A DNA stretch of 14,482 nt, taken from an uncultured bacterium. GTDB taxonomy: Bacteria > Actinomycetota > Coriobacteriia > Coriobacteriales > Coriobacteriaceae. Below are positions 1-6,720 of the stretch, one piece after another. Position numbers and translations under genes: made by a program. The stretch's first letter is position 1; each line of letters begins with the position of its first letter. The stretch is taken from contig CAJMPE010000030.1 of assembly GCA_905215275.1 (NCBI GenBank), forward strand, positions 1 to 14,482. Direction: 5' to 3'. A model generated the notes under the pieces. That model saw only the letters and a list, made by a program, of their open reading frames with translations, was not told the DNA's origin and did no database searches.

Positions 1-1
1 C

Positions 2-1996
2 CACGAGGTCGCACGCTCCTACATCAAGTATCGCTACACTCACGATGCAATGCGCCAGCACAATACCACAGATGACAAGATTCTTGCCCTCATCGAATAC
101 AGAAACGAAGAGGTCAAGCAGGAAAACTCGAACAAGAATCCACAGGTGGTGTCGGTGCAGCGCGACTACATGGCCGGTGAAGTCAGTAAAGATTTGACCA
201 TGCGTATGCTGCTGCCGAAGGACATCGTAGAAGCTCACAACGCGGGCATCATCCATTTCCACGATGCTGATTACTATGCCCAACATATGCACAACTGCGA
301 CCTGCTCAACCTCGATGACATGCTGCAGAACGGTACAGTGATTTCCGGCACTCTGATTGAGCGCCCGCATCGGTTCTCTACCGCTTGCAACATCGCCACA
401 CAGATTATCGCACAGGTGGCCTCCTGCCAGTACGGTGGTCAGAGCATCAGCTTGACCCATCTTGCCAAATTTGTTGATGTCAGCCGTAAAGCCATCTGCA
501 AAGAGGTCGACAAGGAAAACGCTGAGCTGCATCTGAACCTTACGGAGTATCAGCGCAACCAAATCGTTGACGGTCGTCTTCGCAAAGAAGTTCGCGCCGG
601 TATCCAGACGATTCAGTATCAGGTCGTGACCCTTATGACCACCAATGGCCAGGCGCCGTTCGTGACGGTCTTTATGTATCTTAACGAGGCCCGTACGCCT
701 CAGGAGAAGCACGACCTTGCCATGATCGTGGAGGAGACGCTTCGCCAGCGCTACGAGGGCGTTAAGAACGAGGCCGGCGTGTGGATTACCCCGGCATTCC
801 CCAAGCTTATCTATGTACTCGAGGACGATAACGTTCACGAGGATTCCCCGTACTTCTACCTGACCCAGCTGGCTGCCAAGTGCACCGCCAAGCGCATGGT
901 GCCCGATTACATCTCCGAGAAGAAGATGCGCGAGCTCAAGCTGTCGAAGGGCGAGACCGCCGGCAACGGCGATTGCTACACCTGCATGGGTTGCCGCAGT
1001 TTCCTGACGCCCGACCGTTCGGGCAACGGTTTTAACAACGTTGCCAACGCGCTGAACTACGACCCGAACAAGCCCAAGTACTATGGTCGCTTTAACCAGG
1101 GCGTTGTGACCATCAACCTGCCTGATGTCGCACTGAGCTCGCACCAGGATATGGACAAGTTCTGGAAGATCTTCGATGAGCGCCTTGAGCTGTGTCACCG
1201 TGCCCTGCTGTGCCGTCATGAGCGCCTGATGGGTACACTTTCTGACGCCGCGCCGATTCTTTGGCAATACGGCGCCCTGGCGCGTCTGAAGAAGGGCGAG
1301 ACGATCGACAAGCTGCTCGTGGGCGGATACTCTACGATCAGCCTGGGCTATGCCGGCCTGTATGAGTGCGTTAAGTACATGACGGGTCACAGCCACACCG
1401 AGAAGGAGGGCACGCCGTTTGCCATGGCCGTCATGCAGCACATGAACGACAAGTGCGCCGAGTGGAAGGCCGAAAGCGATATCGACTTCTCGCTGTACGG
1501 CACCCCGCTTGAGTCGACGACCTACAAGTTTGCCAAGTGCCTGCAGCGCCGTTTTGGCATTATCCCGGGCGTGACGGACAAGGGCTACATTACCAACAGC
1601 TATCACGTCCATGTGTCCGAGGAGATCGACGCATTCGACAAGCTCAAGTTCGAGGGTATGTTCCAGCAGCTTTCGCCGGGCGGTGCCATCTCCTACGTCG
1701 AGGTTCCCAACATGCAGGACAACCTCAAGGCTGTCATTCGCGTGATGCAGTACATCTACGACAACATCATGTACGCCGAGCTCAACACCAAGAGCGACTA
1801 CTGCCAGGTGTGCGGCTACGACGGTGAGATCAAGATTGTCGAGGACGATGGCAAGCTGGTGTGGGAGTGCCCCAACTGCGGCAACCGCGACCAGGAGAAG
1901 ATGAATGTCGCTCGTCGTACGTGCGGCTACATCGGTACCCAGTTCTGGAACCAGGGTCGAACCGAGGAGATCCGCGACCGCGTGCTGCATCTCTAA
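2..1996 (+). CDS. nrdD: Anaerobic (class III) ribonucleoside-triphosphate reductase, 5'-truncated by window
   Basis: Reduces ribonucleoside triphosphates to dNTPs under anaerobiosis using a glycyl radical. The reading frame is open from base 2: the first 16 codons read HEVARSYIKYRYTHDA, typical of the end of an ATP-cone, so the ATG at 50 is internal and the true start lies upstream of the window. Numbering from that ATG, C312 and C315 form the CMGC active-site motif that carries the thiyl-radical cysteine. C585/C588 and C607/C610 are the two CxxC pairs of the C-terminal zinc site. The glycyl-radical loop RRTCGYIG has its radical glycine at 626, and the protein ends 22 residues later, as in the family. 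All key residues are intact. nrdG lies downstream on the same strand, but after an unusually long 425-bp gap full of palindromes. No NrdR box is visible in the window; one would be expected upstream of the missing start. Identification is firm. Confidence 0.97.
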   Translation, partial: HEVARSYIKYRYTHDAMRQHNTTDDKILALIEYRNEEVKQENSNKNPQVVSVQRDYMAGEVSKDLTMRMLLPKDIVEAHNAGIIHFHDADYYAQHMHNCDLLNLDDMLQNGTVISGTLIERPHRFSTACNIATQIIAQVASCQYGGQSISLTHLAKFVDVSRKAICKEVDKENAELHLNLTEYQRNQIVDGRLRKEVRAGIQTIQYQVVTLMTTNGQAPFVTVFMYLNEARTPQEKHDLAMIVEETLRQRYEGVKNEAGVWITPAFPKLIYVLEDDNVHEDSPYFYLTQLAAKCTAKRMVPDYISEKKMRELKLSKGETAGNGDCYTCMGCRSFLTPDRSGNGFNNVANALNYDPNKPKYYGRFNQGVVTINLPDVALSSHQDMDKFWKIFDERLELCHRALLCRHERLMGTLSDAAPILWQYGALARLKKGETIDKLLVGGYSTISLGYAGLYECVKYMTGHSHTEKEGTPFAMAVMQHMNDKCAEWKAESDIDFSLYGTPLESTTYKFAKCLQRRFGIIPGVTDKGYITNSYHVHVSEEIDAFDKLKFEGMFQQLSPGGAISYVEVPNMQDNLKAVIRVMQYIYDNIMYAELNTKSDYCQVCGYDGEIKIVEDDGKLVWECPNCGNRDQEKMNVARRTCGYIGTQFWNQGRTEEIRDRVLHL

Positions 1997-2007
1997 TAAC
2001 CATCCCA

Positions 2008-2144
2008 GGCTGCCCCGTAGCGAGGCCCCGGACCTTTACTCGCTATTTCGGACAGTCCTGGCTCACGACGGAGGCGCCACTGGCGCCTCCTGTTCGTGCG
2101 GAACTCATATCGAGCAAAGGTCCGGGGCCTCGCTACGGGCAGCC
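2008..2144. repeat. Long palindromic intergenic element (137 bp) after nrdD
   Basis: Two arms, 2008-2046 and 2107-2144, are near-perfect inverted copies (39 against 38 nt; one extra C in the left arm and two mismatches). Inside lies a perfect hairpin, GGAGGCGCCA (2070-2079) and TGGCGCCTCC (2081-2090), extended by CACGA/TCGTG (2064-2068/2094-2098). A small GGAC-A-GTCC hairpin sits at 2050-2058. No T-run follows, so it is not a standard intrinsic terminator, and no target-site duplication is obvious. It starts 11 nt after the nrdD stop. It could be a REP/MITE-like repeat or a structured 3' RNA; copy number in the genome would tell. Confidence 0.75.
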
Positions 2145-2209
2145 AAGTTGATGTAGCTGAGATGCGGCATGCGGTCTGCTCACTCCTCGAAGTTCTTAGC
2201 GGAAATAAT

Positions 2210-2257
2210 TTGAGCTGCAGCTGCGATTTACTTGCGATGGCGGTTGAGCTGCAGCTG
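2210..2257. repeat. Two direct copies of TTGAGCTGCAGCTG upstream of nrdG
   Basis: The 14-mer TTGAGCTGCAGCTG occurs at 2210-2223 and 2244-2257, starts 34 bp apart. Each copy contains the perfect 10-bp palindrome AGCTGCAGCT and is followed by a loosely matching ATTTA. Two palindromes about three helical turns apart could be operator half-sites for an unknown dimeric regulator. They do not resemble the NrdR box. No convincing -35/-10 pair was found beside them. The same PstI-like core also occurs in coding DNA of folE, so the function is uncertain. Confidence 0.35.
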
Positions 2258-2322
2258 AGTATTTATTGGACCTCGAACCCTATGCTCGATGTTCGCTTCG
2301 TTCATTGAGTTACCCTTTGCAT

Positions 2323-2406
2323 GAGGCCGGGACATATCGTCCCGCCCGCAGTTTCGCAGGCCGAAGGCCGAGAATGTTTGAGGACGGGAAGATATGTCCC
2401 GGCCTC
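2323..2406. repeat. Palindromic intergenic element (84 bp) just upstream of nrdG
   Basis: Arms of 25 nt at 2323-2347 and 2382-2406 are inverted copies with two mismatches; each begins GAGGCCGGGACATATC when read from its outer end. The loop contains a GGCC-GAA-GGCC hairpin (2359-2369). The right arm runs into CTCCCGGGAG (2404-2413), a perfect palindrome that overlaps the nrdG ribosome-binding site. There is no U-tract. In RNA this stem would end 15 nt before the nrdG ATG, so it may influence nrdG expression. Alternatively it is one copy of a dispersed repeat. Confidence 0.65.
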
Positions 2407-2421
2407 CCGGGAGAGTTACTT

Positions 2422-3003
2422 ATGAACTACGCGAACATTAAGTATTTCGATATTGCTGATGGTGAAGGCGTTCGTACTTCTCTGTTTGTGAGCGGGTGCC
2501 GTCGTGGGTGCAAGAATTGCTTTAACTCTGTCGCGTGGGACTTTGCTGCGGGCGAGCCGTTCGATCGCGCCGTCGAGGATAAGATTATCGAGAGTCTCGA
2601 TCATCCCTTTATCGATGGCCTGACGATTCTGGGTGGCGAGCCTATGGAGCCCGAGAATCAGGCGGGGCTTGTTGACTTTATCGAGCGCGTGCGTGCGGCC
2701 TATCCTGCTGGGTCGGGCAAGACCATTTGGTGCTTTACCGGTGACGTGCTCGAGGAGCTTATGCCGGGTGGCCGTCATCATACCGAGGGGACGGACCGTA
2801 TCCTGGCCTGCCTCGACATGTTGGTGGACGGCCCGTTCGTTCAGGATCTGTACGATATCTCGTTGCGCTTTAGGGGCTCGAGCAATCAGCGCGTGATCGA
2901 CATGAACGCCACGCGCGCTCGTGCTGCACGTGAGGGCGTTGCGCTTTGCGATGCTGTGGAGCTTTGGCGGGACGATCCGGTCTATTCGACCCATACTATG
3001 TAG
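2422..3003 (+). CDS. nrdG: Anaerobic ribonucleotide reductase activating protein (radical SAM)
   Basis: Radical-SAM activase that uses a [4Fe-4S] cluster and S-adenosylmethionine to generate the glycyl radical on NrdD. The 193-residue protein carries CRRGCKNC, the Cx3Cx2C cluster motif at C26, C30 and C33, then GGEP (SAM contact) and FRGSSNQRVID near the C-terminus, a segment typical of NrdG. The start at 2422 is chosen because GGGAGAG at 2409-2415 sits about 6 nt upstream and because MNYANIKYFDI is the normal family N-terminus. The frame stays open further upstream to 2266, but that stretch is the palindromic element and reads as unlike protein. The gap after nrdD may mean separate transcription. 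folE follows 67 bp later on the same strand. Confidence 0.95.
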   Translation: MNYANIKYFDIADGEGVRTSLFVSGCRRGCKNCFNSVAWDFAAGEPFDRAVEDKIIESLDHPFIDGLTILGGEPMEPENQAGLVDFIERVRAAYPAGSGKTIWCFTGDVLEELMPGGRHHTEGTDRILACLDMLVDGPFVQDLYDISLRFRGSSNQRVIDMNATRARAAREGVALCDAVELWRDDPVYSTHTM

Positions 3004-3026
3004 CTGGCAGAGGTTGCGTGCCGGCG

Positions 3027-3035
3027 TGGTACCAT
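3027..3035 (+). promoter_or_regulatory. Possible extended -10 promoter for folE
   Basis: TGGTACCAT (TG-N-TACCAT) lies 35 nt before the folE ATG, followed by AGCGCG. No good -35 is visible at 16-18 bp, so the call rests on the extended -10 form alone. Similar GGTAnnnT...GCGC strings lie upstream of the FKBP gene (6655-6669) and of the last gene (14039-14053). Confidence 0.3.
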
Positions 3036-3070
3036 AGCGCGAACGCGAAATCGAAAAAAGTGAGGCCCAG

Positions 3071-3628
3071 ATGGTCGATCAGGAAAAAGTCGAGACTGCC
3101 ATTAAGCTGCTGCTTGAAGGTATAGGCGAGGACCCAACTCGTGAGGGCCTGCTGGAGACTCCGGCACGCGTCGCCCGTATGTATGGCGAGATTGCCGGCG
3201 GTATGGACCAGAGTGCCGAGGAGCACCTGTCCAAAACTTTTGCCGTCGCTTCGAACGATTTGGTTATCGAGCGCGACATTACGTTCTACTCGCTGTGCGA
3301 GCATCATCTGCTGCCGTTTTATGGCAAGGCCGCCATTGGTTATATCCCTAACGGTCGGGTGGCTGGACTTTCCAAGCTCGCCCGCACGGTTGAGGTCTAT
3401 GCCCGCCGTCTGCAGCTGCAGGAGCAGCTGTGTGCGCAGGTTGCCGATGCTCTCATGGAGTATCTTGCTCCCCAGGGAGCGATTGTGTTGATGGAGGCCG
3501 AGCATATGTGCATGACGATGCGTGGCGTGCAAAAGCCCGGCACCAAGACCGTGACGCTCGCTCGCCGCGGCATCTTTGAGACCGATCCGTCGCTCGAGGA
3601 GCGATTCTTTAGGATGCTGGACCGCTAA
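3071..3628 (+). CDS. folE: GTP cyclohydrolase I
   Basis: Catalyses the first step of tetrahydrofolate synthesis, GTP to 7,8-dihydroneopterin triphosphate plus formate, in the cytoplasm. At 185 residues it matches the usual type-IA length. The zinc site is complete: C76 in SLCEHHLLP with H78 and H79, and C147 in HMCMTMRG. The QKPGTKTVT segment near the C-terminus is also characteristic. GTGAGG at 3060-3065 lies 5 nt before the ATG. The next gene begins 2 nt after the stop codon, so translation is probably coupled to the HD-domain protein. The cluster continues to folB, but no folP or folK is seen in the window. Confidence 0.97.
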   Translation: MVDQEKVETAIKLLLEGIGEDPTREGLLETPARVARMYGEIAGGMDQSAEEHLSKTFAVASNDLVIERDITFYSLCEHHLLPFYGKAAIGYIPNGRVAGLSKLARTVEVYARRLQLQEQLCAQVADALMEYLAPQGAIVLMEAEHMCMTMRGVQKPGTKTVTLARRGIFETDPSLEERFFRMLDR

Positions 3629-3630
3629 CC

Positions 3631-4212
3631 ATGAGAGCCGTTAACGACTTTGCATCGAAGACCGATGAGGGAACGCCGCGTCGCGGTTTTATGGCTTCGG
3701 GCCTAGCCCCCTTTGGTGCCATGCCTCGTATCGATTACATCTGTGCCAACGGCCTGTTCCGGCGGCACCTGGGCAACATTGCACAGTTGGAATCGGGGCG
3801 TATCTTCTGCCGCCACGGTATTGACCATCTGCTCGATGTCGCTCGCATTATGTGGATCAAGAATCTCGAGGAACAGCTCGAATTTGACCGCGAGGTCATC
3901 TACGCCACGGCACTTCTTCACGATATCGGCAAAGATGAACAGTATGAATCGGGTATATCCCATGATGTTGCAAGCGAACGCGTCGCTGATGCGATTCTCG
4001 GCGGCATGCCCGATGACGTAGCGTTTGAGCCGGCCGATGCTGCGGCCATTAAGACGGCCATTCTGGGCCATCGAAAGCTGCGCGTGAACAGCCAACCGCT
4101 CGAGCGTCTGCTCTATGCAGCCGACAAAGCGTCGCGCGCCTGCTTTGCATGCCCCGCGCGCAATGCTTGCAATTGGAGCGATGATAAAAAGAACCTGTCG
4201 ATTCGCGTGTAG
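3631..4212 (+). CDS. HD-domain phosphohydrolase in folate cluster
   Basis: A metal-dependent phosphohydrolase of the HD superfamily. Visible ligand residues are H62 and H66 (RHGIDHLLDVARI), the doublet H97-D98 (LLHDIGK), H111, H147 (GHRK) and D165 (AADKASR), so the active site looks intact. Just behind D165 is CFACPARNAC (C171, C174, C180), a Cx2Cx5C motif that could bind metal or an Fe-S cluster and which I recall from clostridial HD proteins in folate operons. It starts 2 nt after the folE stop with only a weak ribosome-binding site, which suggests translational coupling. M21 or M31 are alternative starts, since the first 30 residues look non-conserved. Its position between folE and folB suggests, but does not prove, that it dephosphorylates dihydroneopterin triphosphate or a related pterin phosphate. 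Confidence 0.85.
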   Translation: MRAVNDFASKTDEGTPRRGFMASGLAPFGAMPRIDYICANGLFRRHLGNIAQLESGRIFCRHGIDHLLDVARIMWIKNLEEQLEFDREVIYATALLHDIGKDEQYESGISHDVASERVADAILGGMPDDVAFEPADAAAIKTAILGHRKLRVNSQPLERLLYAADKASRACFACPARNACNWSDDKKNLSIRV

Positions 4213-4255
4213 TTAGTTTGCGCGGTCGGGGTTCTAAACGAAGGAGACGATCGCG

Positions 4256-4741
4256 ATGAGTAACAAGAAACTGCCCGAGAATGCAACCAAGACTGAAGGC
4301 GCCGAGCTCGCCCGCCGTGGAAGGGGCGAAATATCCACCGCAGCGGCGGTGCCCCACGTGAGCTATGACGACCTGCGCCATGCTGACCGCATTACTATCG
4401 ACGGTCTCGAGGTCTTTGCCAACCACGGTGTGTATCCCGAAGAGAACGCGCTGGGCCAGAAGTTCATCGTGTCCTTGGTGCTCTATGCCGACCTGCGTGC
4501 AGCAGGGGAGCACGACAACCTGGATGCCTCGATTGATTATGGCTCGGTGTGTCACGATGTCGACGGATATCTGCGCGAGCATACGTTTAAGCTCATCGAG
4601 GCTGCAGCCGAGGGTGTGGCCCAGATGCTGCTGCGTCGTTACCCCCTGCTGCTTGGCGTGCGTGTTAAGCTCGATAAGCCTTGGGCTCCCGTCGGTCTTC
4701 CCCTGGCAAGCTGCGGCGTCGAGATCGAGCGAGTGCGCTAG
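4256..4741 (+). CDS. folB: Dihydroneopterin aldolase with N-terminal extension
   Basis: Converts 7,8-dihydroneopterin to 6-hydroxymethyl-7,8-dihydropterin and glycolaldehyde in folate synthesis. The core starts at about residue 43 (DRITIDGLEVFANHG) and contains YPEENALGQ with the active-site Glu region, SIDYGSV with the catalytic-site Tyr, LIEAAAE, and KLDKPWAP with the conserved Lys. FolB proteins are usually about 120 residues; this one has 161 because of a polar N-terminal extension of about 42 residues with no recognisable domain. The extension is probably real, because AAGGAG at 4241-4246 precedes the ATG and no alternative start has a better site. The stop lies 6 bp from the stop of the convergent DUF45 gene. 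Confidence 0.93.
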   Translation: MSNKKLPENATKTEGAELARRGRGEISTAAAVPHVSYDDLRHADRITIDGLEVFANHGVYPEENALGQKFIVSLVLYADLRAAGEHDNLDASIDYGSVCHDVDGYLREHTFKLIEAAAEGVAQMLLRRYPLLLGVRVKLDKPWAPVGLPLASCGVEIERVR

Positions 4742-4747
4742 TCGACG

Positions 4748-5512
4748 CTAGAGCTTGTTGAGGGGTGGCCGCTTGAGCCGCTGCGACAGAGCCCTATTGT
4801 TGGGGCAGTACGTGTCGAGCAGGGCGTGAAACCGCTGATTGTGGCTTTGGACGAGCTCGTGGGCGACAACCATGTCGAGGCATTCGACAGGGTAGGCGGC
4901 GAGCTCGCGCGCGATGCGAATGGCGCCGGTTTTGGGTGTGCATGAGCCCCAGCGCGTCTTCATACTGCGTACGGAAACGCGGGAAACGGCGATACCCATT
5001 GCGATTTCGTATGCATGCACCATATCGCGCAGCGCTGTGGTGACCTCGGATGCATAGAGCTGGTCGATGCGGGTCTGGAGCTCATCGGGCGTCAGGCCGT
5101 CGAGGATTGCGCGCCGCTCGGCCTGTAGGCGTTCGTTCGATTTGTCGGCGCCCATAAAACTTGCGAAGGTGGCCTGCTTGGGCCGCGGTGCGGGCGATGC
5201 AAAGTTGTGATCGAGCGCATCTTGTACCGTGATGGGCTTGCCCCAAAGCGCAATGATGGACGAGGGACTGAGCGGCTCTCGCGCCGTCGCCTGATGTTGC
5301 TCACGCTGGTCAAGTCGGCTGATAATCCAGGCGCTGTTGCGCTTCACAAACGCTTCGATACGCTCGCGGCTGGCGCCGAGCGGTGCGCTGGCGTGGGCCT
5401 CACCGCTCGATGTGACGCGTAGGTTGAAGTTCTTGACGCGCTTTTTGGTAACGACGACGGGGATGGATGTGCCATCCGGTCGGGATACGGTAATCGTAAA
5501 TTGCTGCGTCAA
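4748..5512 (-). CDS. YgjP/DUF45 metallopeptidase-like protein with degraded zinc motif
   Basis: Matches the YgjP-like (DUF45/M48-related) family: a KKRVKNFNLRV beta-rich N-terminal part, the internal signature SMKTRWGSC...GAIRI, and a C-terminal helix with HEL. The family zinc motif is HELxHLxxxxHxxxF. Here residues 218-228 read HELVQSHNQRF. Four residues are missing, and the second zinc histidine position is Q222, while H218, E219 and the third ligand H224 remain. The DNA is in frame, so this looks like a 12-bp deletion or a natural variant; activity is doubtful. The start is taken as TTG at 5512, because GAAGGA (5519-5524) sits 6 nt upstream. The earlier ATG (5545) and TTG (5575) would place coding sequence inside a hairpin and lack ribosome-binding sites. 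Cellular role unknown. Confidence 0.85.
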   Translation of the reverse strand: MTQQFTITVSRPDGTSIPVVVTKKRVKNFNLRVTSSGEAHASAPLGASRERIEAFVKRNSAWIISRLDQREQHQATAREPLSPSSIIALWGKPITVQDALDHNFASPAPRPKQATFASFMGADKSNERLQAERRAILDGLTPDELQTRIDQLYASEVTTALRDMVHAYEIAMGIAVSRVSVRSMKTRWGSCTPKTGAIRIARELAAYPVECLDMVVAHELVQSHNQRFHALLDTYCPNNRALSQRLKRPPLNKL

Positions 5513-5534
5513 AAGCGGTCCTTCAGATTGGGGA

Positions 5535-5570
5535 CGGGCCGGCATGTCGACCGTTCGGCATACCGGCCCG
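5535..5570 (-). terminator. GC-rich hairpin between dipeptidase and DUF45 genes
   Basis: Arms 5535-5546 and 5559-5570 form a 12-bp inverted repeat with one mismatch (CGGGCCGG then ATG). It falls in the 74-bp gap between two minus-strand genes. It could attenuate read-through from the dipeptidase, but no T-run follows on the minus strand, so termination is uncertain. Confidence 0.4.
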
Positions 5571-5586
5571 CTCAAGGGATGTGAAA

Positions 5587-6600
5587 TTAATAGCGCTCAA
5601 AGAAGGCAAGCGCGTTGTCGCTGCAGAGCTTTTGCATCACGGTCTTGCCAAAATGCTTGGAAAGCATGTTCTGGAACTCGGGCATCTTGCTGGCATCGGA
5701 GAGGAAAGCGGGCACCGTGGCACCGTCCCAGTCGCCGCCGAGCGCGATGGCGTCCTCGCCGCCCAGGTCGAGCCAGTGCTCGATATGTGCCGCCAGCTGG
5801 TCGAAGGTGACGTCTGCAGCGGTCTCGTCGGTTGCGTCGTTGGAAAGGAACTCGCTGCAGTAGTTGAGGCCGACGATACCGCCCATGTCGCGAATGGTGC
5901 GGAACTGGTCGTCGGTGAGATTGCGCTTGACGCCGCAGACGGTGCGGGAGTTGGAGTGGCTGGCGACGAAGGGGCGCGTGGCGTGGGCGACAACCTCGTC
6001 AAAGCACTCATCGTTGAGGTGGGAGACGTCGAGTACCATACCGGCGTGCTCCATCTGCGTAAGTGCCTCGATGCCGGCGGCGGTGAGGCCGGCGTGGGTA
6101 TCGTGCCCGCTCGCGAGCGGTCCCTGCGCGTTCCAGCTGAGTGACGACATAAGCACGCCCAAGCTCTTGAGCACCTCGATCAGCGCGGGGTCCTCGGCAA
6201 AGAACGTGGCGTTTTCGATGGTGTGGATGCAAGCGACCTTGCCGTCCTTGAGCGCGGGGCGAATGTCTGCGGCGCTGCGTACGTTGACCATGCGGTCGTG
6301 GTTGAGCATTGCCTGGCCGCTCATATGCGCCATGATTTGCGCCTGGAAGCGCGCGGCGTGGGCGGCGGGAATCTCGTCGGGGACAAACGTGGCGAAGCAC
6401 TGTGCCCACGGCGTGTTGCCGATCTTTGCGAGCGAGATGGCGCAGGCGTTGTCCTCGATGAGATCGAAATCTTGCGGATGCGTTTCGTCGCCGGGGAAAT
6501 AACCGTCGGTGCCGGCGGTAAAGCGCAGGTCGAGATCGAGCGTGGCCCAGCCGATGCGGTCAGCGGTGTCGCAGTGTAGGTCAAATACGGGATATGCCAT
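5587..6600 (-). CDS. Membrane-dipeptidase-like peptidase, M19 family
   Basis: Zinc dipeptidase of the renal-dipeptidase (M19) fold. In the 337-residue protein the N-terminal FDLHCDT gives the H9xD11 metal pair. HTIENA holds the bridging Glu, DVSHLND and FVASHSNSR give the later metal histidines, and GGDWDG is the usual GxDxDG segment near the C-terminal third. There is no signal peptide, so the enzyme is probably cytoplasmic and likely hydrolyses dipeptides. The start at 6600 is supported by GGAGG 4 nt upstream; a frame extension to 6630 lies beyond that site. The gene is divergent from the FKBP gene and shares a 120-bp promoter region with it. The DUF45 gene follows on the same strand. Confidence 0.92.
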   Translation of the reverse strand: MAYPVFDLHCDTADRIGWATLDLDLRFTAGTDGYFPGDETHPQDFDLIEDNACAISLAKIGNTPWAQCFATFVPDEIPAAHAARFQAQIMAHMSGQAMLNHDRMVNVRSAADIRPALKDGKVACIHTIENATFFAEDPALIEVLKSLGVLMSSLSWNAQGPLASGHDTHAGLTAAGIEALTQMEHAGMVLDVSHLNDECFDEVVAHATRPFVASHSNSRTVCGVKRNLTDDQFRTIRDMGGIVGLNYCSEFLSNDATDETAADVTFDQLAAHIEHWLDLGGEDAIALGGDWDGATVPAFLSDASKMPEFQNMLSKHFGKTVMQKLCSDNALAFFERY

Positions 6601-6656
6601 GGTTCCTCCGGTTGCAGCGTTTCTTTGCAAACTGTCATTGAATTGTATGACTAGGG

Positions 6657-6702
6657 TATAGTTAGCGCCATATGTTCATGGCGGCCCGCGTTGTGCGCCG
6701 CC
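6657..6702 (+). promoter_or_regulatory. Possible -10 and leader hairpin before the FKBP gene
   Basis: TATAGT at 6657-6662 is a fair -10 element, but the -35 is poor. A GC hairpin, GGCGGC (6680-6685) with GCCGCC (6697-6702), follows in the leader, 8 nt before the GGAGG at 6711-6715. The whole 6601-6720 interval must also contain the dipeptidase promoter on the other strand, which I could not place with confidence. Confidence 0.3.
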
Positions 6703-6720
6703 CTTATTACGGAGGTTACC

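Noticed and set aside
50..52. ATG at 50 as the nrdD start
   Set aside because: The frame is open to base 2 with family-like residues upstream, and the ATP-cone would otherwise be missing; it is an internal Met.
2008..2406. CRISPR array or tRNA genes in the nrdD-nrdG gap
   Set aside because: The repeats are inverted, not regularly spaced direct repeats, and no cloverleaf or TTC-loop sequence is present.
2416..2994. 192-codon minus-strand frame opposite nrdG
   Set aside because: A shadow of nrdG: no family resemblance and no ribosome-binding site, while the plus strand encodes a conserved radical-SAM protein.
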